Part shown: in pieces, positions 7,201 to 8,527 of the stretch
Layout of the letters: every line of letters starts with the position of its first letter
Numbering within the stretch: position 1 is the first letter of the stretch
Source of the DNA: Actinomycetota bacterium
GTDB taxonomy: Bacteria; Actinomycetota; Acidimicrobiia; Acidimicrobiales; GCA-2861595
Assembly: GCA_016781225.1 (NCBI GenBank)
Contig: JADDQT010000076.1
Location: forward strand, 1-8,527
Reading direction: 5' to 3'
Length of the DNA stretch: 8,527 nt
Translations under genes and position numbers: made by a program
Notes under the pieces: model-generated
The model's input: the letters and a program-made list of their open reading frames with translations, nothing else
Databases searched by the model: none
Told to the model about the DNA's origin: nothing

Positions 7201-7790
7201 TGCTTGTCGAGACCGTGGTCCTGGAGCTCCACGAACATCCGGTCCCTGCCGAAGATGTCCTGCAGGCGCCCGGCCAGGCTGGACGCCTGCTCGAAGTCGC
7301 CGCGGAGCAGGGCCTGCAGCACCACGCTTCCCAAGCAGCCGGTGGTGGCGATCACGCCTTCCTGGTGGCGCGACAACAGCTCCCAGTCGACGCGGGGCTT
7401 GTGGTAGTAGCCCTCCAGGTAGGCGGCGCTCGAGAGCTTCATGAGGTTGCGGTAGCCCCTGTCGTTCTCCGCCAGCAGAGTGAGGTGGTAGTAGAGCTTC
7501 TCGTCGCCCTCGCTGCTGCCGCCGGTGTCGTCGATTCGACCCCGTCTCACCGGGCGCTCGTGGCGGCTGTTGGCGGCCATGTAGGCCTCGGTCCCGATGA
7601 TGGGGTTGATGCCCTGGGCCCGGCACTCCTTGTAGAAGTCGAGGACCCCGTACATATTGCCGTGGTCGGTGATGCCGATGGCAGGCTGGCCGTCGGCCAC
7701 GGCCGCCGACACCACGTCCTTCACCCGGGCCGCACCGTCGAGCATGGAGAACTCGGTGTGCACGTGGAGATGGGAGAACGAAGCGCTCAC
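4269..7790 (-). CDS. dnaE: DNA polymerase III alpha subunit (DnaE1 type)
   Basis: This is the replicative DNA polymerase, 1173 aa and complete, close in length to mycobacterial DnaE1. The N-terminal PHP domain (~5-280) keeps all nine metal-ligand positions known from Mycobacterium DnaE1: H9, H11, D18, H43 (TDHGN), E68, H102, C152, D220 and H222, so 3'-5' proofreading is expected in the same chain. The polymerase aspartates are D415 and D417 (PDIDMDF) and D586 (LLKMDFLGLRNL). Other family marks are GPGRGSAAG (~371-379), QDGIHAAAVVI (~532-542), YQEQMM and FNKSHAYAYGLVAYQTAWLK. The helix-hairpin-helix region lies near 855-915, a likely beta-clamp motif is QFELF (941-945), and an OB-fold covers ~1018-1085 (IEVWIFPRTM). 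The start is GTG 7788-7790 (MSASFSHLHVHTEFSML), with AAGGAG upstream. The GNAT-like gene follows after 3 nt. A C-terminal tau-binding region is probably present but not verified. Confidence 0.98.
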   Translation of the reverse strand: MSASFSHLHVHTEFSMLDGAARVKDVVSAAVADGQPAIGITDHGNMYGVLDFYKECRAQGINPIIGTEAYMAANSRHERPVRRGRIDDTGGSSEGDEKLYYHLTLLAENDRGYRNLMKLSSAAYLEGYYHKPRVDWELLSRHQEGVIATTGCLGSVVLQALLRGDFEQASSLAGRLQDIFGRDRMFVELQDHGLDKQRKTNPQLIDIAARLGAPLLATNDSHYPRQEDAVAHDALLCVQTGATLADEKRFRFEGDQHYLKTAAEMRSLFSDYPKACDSTLAIAERCQVEIEFGKPQLPHFPLPTGFTSEADYLRRLTFDGARQRYGDSVPEPVAPRLEAELSVIADMGFSAYFLVVWDLIRHARESGIRVGPGRGSAAGCCVAYCLRIVDLDPLAHDLLFERFLNAGRKQMPDIDMDFDERHRGEMIRYAAERYGWDHVAQIVTFSTIKARAAVRDAARVLGYPYAVGDKVAKAMPALIMGRDTPLRACLDADPAHPDGFKMAAELRDMYAVDPDARKVIDVAKGLEGLRRQDGIHAAAVVITEQPLTEHLPIQRKPEPGGDPSNAPIVTQYEMHGVEELGLLKMDFLGLRNLSVIERALDLVEESTGVRPDIDSIPLDDEPTFEMLREGRSVGVFQLEGGAMRALMRSLAPTSFDDVAALVALYRPGPMAANMHNDYADRKNGRKPIQCLHPELEELLADTQGLMIYQEQMMRVAQRFAGYSLEEADNLRKACGKKIRALIAKERVKFVEGCGAKGYGTELGTKLFDMIEPFADYAFNKSHAYAYGLVAYQTAWLKANHGVEYMAALLTSVKDDKDKTAVYLAECRALGTEVLVPDVNLSSSDFASREGRIPFGLSAVRNVGEGLVERVVAERETNGPFSDFYDFCDRVDPLVLNKRSIESLVKAGAFDALGHPRRGLCQVFEQIVDRTLARRRRESEGQFELFSLDLGSEAPSVDTDHSRVPIPQVEFDKTQRLAFEKEMLGLYLSDHPLLGVESLLRRHADTTIAEMRDLHDADVRWVGGVITNVARRYTKKGDLMATFQLEDLASSIEVWIFPRTMREYGHILAPDVVACVKARLDGREDQPKLTCLEVKCPDLRAGTRELRITLPPGGLSQSLVDRLKAVLSEHPGDCAVLLNLGPKIMRLPDEFSVDVSNGLHGELKALLGAGCLVD

Positions 7791-8010
7791 CCGACGGGCA
7801 CTCCTTGTGCCCTCACGCCGGCACCCTCGTCGTCCCGGCGCCCTTGCCTGATGACTGAGATCCTGGCCCCACTCCTGCTGCCCCTTGTCCGACCGCCTGC
7901 CCTGCCATGCCCGAGATGCCTCGCCGTTCGGGCTGGACTACATCGCTGTGATTCCTCGAGGCTAGTTGCCAGGACCAGGGAGGGAAAGCCCTCTTCGCAC
8001 CGGCCGGCGC
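7791..8010 (-). other. Intergenic leader between sortase gene and dnaE
   Basis: This 220-nt region has no convincing ORF or RNA gene. It probably carries the dnaE promoter. The best box pair I could find on the minus strand is TAGCCT (7959-7964) with TTCCCT 16 nt upstream (7981-7986), but the -35 match is poor and I do not annotate it as a promoter. GC-rich short palindromes near the sortase stop (about 7997-8010) leave too small a loop for a convincing terminator. Confidence 0.5.
7801..7806 (-). promoter_or_regulatory. Shine-Dalgarno of dnaE
   Basis: AAGGAG on the minus strand lies 10 nt before the GTG at 7788-7790. It supports that GTG as the start, which also places the protein's first PHP histidine pair at the usual distance from the N-terminus. 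Confidence 0.8.
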
Positions 8011-8527
8011 CTACTCCCTCGCGGTGGCGTAGACCACGAGATTCTCGTCGTAGGACCTCGTGGAGCGGTCGAACCGACCGGTGCAGGTGACGAGCCTGAG
8101 CGTCGGGCGCTCGGTCGCCCCGTAGACCTCGGCGCTCGGGAAGTCGTTCTTGGCGTACTTGCCCGAGCGCTCGACGCTGTACAGGACCGTCCTCCCGTCG
8201 GCCCCCCGCACCCTCACCTCGTCTCCTGGCCGGAGGTCACGCAGCCGGAAGAACACCGCCGGACCACGCCGGGAGTCCACGTGACCCACCAGCACCGCCG
8301 GCCCCCGCTCTCCGGGAGGGACCCCCCCGGACCACCAGCCGACCCGCTCGAAGCGGGTCGGGACGTCGAGCTCCCCGTTCGAACGCAGGCCCAGCGGGTC
8401 GACGTCGGCTCCGACGGTGATGGCGGGGATCTCCAGCCAGACAGGCGGTGTGCGCATGGGGCCAGGCGCCCCCCCGACCGGGGGCGGGGCGGGAAGCGCA
8501 GCAGCGGCGAACAGCGCCTCGTCGCTG
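8011..8527 (-). CDS. Sortase, class F-like, N-terminus beyond window
   Basis: This is a transpeptidase of the sortase family, which acts at the outer face of the membrane and cleaves sorting signals to anchor proteins. The visible part has the sortase barrel: IPAITVGADVDPLGL, then AVLVGHVDSRRGPAVFFRL with the catalytic His, a GDEVRV strand, YAKNDFP and LRLVTCTGRFD with the catalytic Cys, ending in SYDENLVVYA. This order is typical of the actinobacterial class F group. The catalytic Arg is not certain, with candidates in RFDRSTR. An internal ATG at 8455-8457 could be mistaken for the start, but the frame stays open to the right edge and encodes an Ala/Pro/Gly-rich stretch, as expected for the linker after an N-terminal membrane anchor. 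I therefore treat the gene as 5'-truncated by the window. No LPxTG-type substrate is visible. It is on the same strand as dnaE but separated by 220 nt. Confidence 0.87.
   Translation of the reverse strand, partial: SDEALFAAAALPAPPPVGGAPGPMRTPPVWLEIPAITVGADVDPLGLRSNGELDVPTRFERVGWWSGGVPPGERGPAVLVGHVDSRRGPAVFFRLRDLRPGDEVRVRGADGRTVLYSVERSGKYAKNDFPSAEVYGATERPTLRLVTCTGRFDRSTRSYDENLVVYATARE

Noticed and set aside
6141..8090. A 649-codon open frame on the plus strand opposite dnaE
   Set aside because: It lies antisense to the clearly real dnaE. Its translation is rich in Gly, Val, His and Leu repeats with no family motif, as expected from a GC-rich opposite strand.

Overview
The window is a GC-rich (roughly 70% by eye) stretch from an actinobacterium. 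The GC3-rich codon use, the actinobacterial DnaE1-type polymerase with a complete PHP site, a class F-like sortase (an actinobacterial group), a MenE-like ligase and an AbiEi/DUF559 protein all fit. An Acidimicrobiia-type lineage is my guess, but nothing in the window fixes the taxon.

Layout. Plus strand, left side: the C-terminal part of an acyl/aryl-CoA ligase resembling actinobacterial MenE (2-448, cut by the window edge), followed closely by a full-length DUF255/YyaL-type thioredoxin-fold plus (alpha/alpha)6-barrel protein (482-2461). A single gene comes next (2595-3515), coding for an AbiEi-like winged-helix N-terminus joined to a DUF559/Vsr-like nuclease C-terminus. Minus strand, right side: a sortase that runs off the right edge (8011-8527), a 220-nt gap, then dnaE (4269-7790, GTG start with a clear Shine-Dalgarno) and a small GNAT-like protein (3582-4265) that starts 3 nt after the dnaE stop. 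The plus and minus blocks converge at about 3515/3582.

The most unusual structure is around the nuclease gene. It is bracketed by two long palindromes. The left one (2503-2553) is a perfect 21-bp inverted repeat with a 9-nt loop. The right one (3516-3568) begins immediately after the stop codon, also has a 9-nt loop, and is clearly homologous to the left one (18 of 21 identical in one arm, 16 of 21 in the other). Some differences between the two copies are compensatory. This looks like a one-gene cassette with related palindromic ends, conceptually like REP elements with their RAYT gene, but with a DUF559 nuclease instead of a transposase. Operators for the winged-helix domain, or plain terminators, are the main alternatives.

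The remaining genes are housekeeping. DnaE keeps all nine PHP metal ligands and the three polymerase aspartates, so it should proofread by itself. I see no functional link between the menE-like/DUF255 pair and the dnaE pair. No tRNA, rRNA, CRISPR array or insertion sequence was found.
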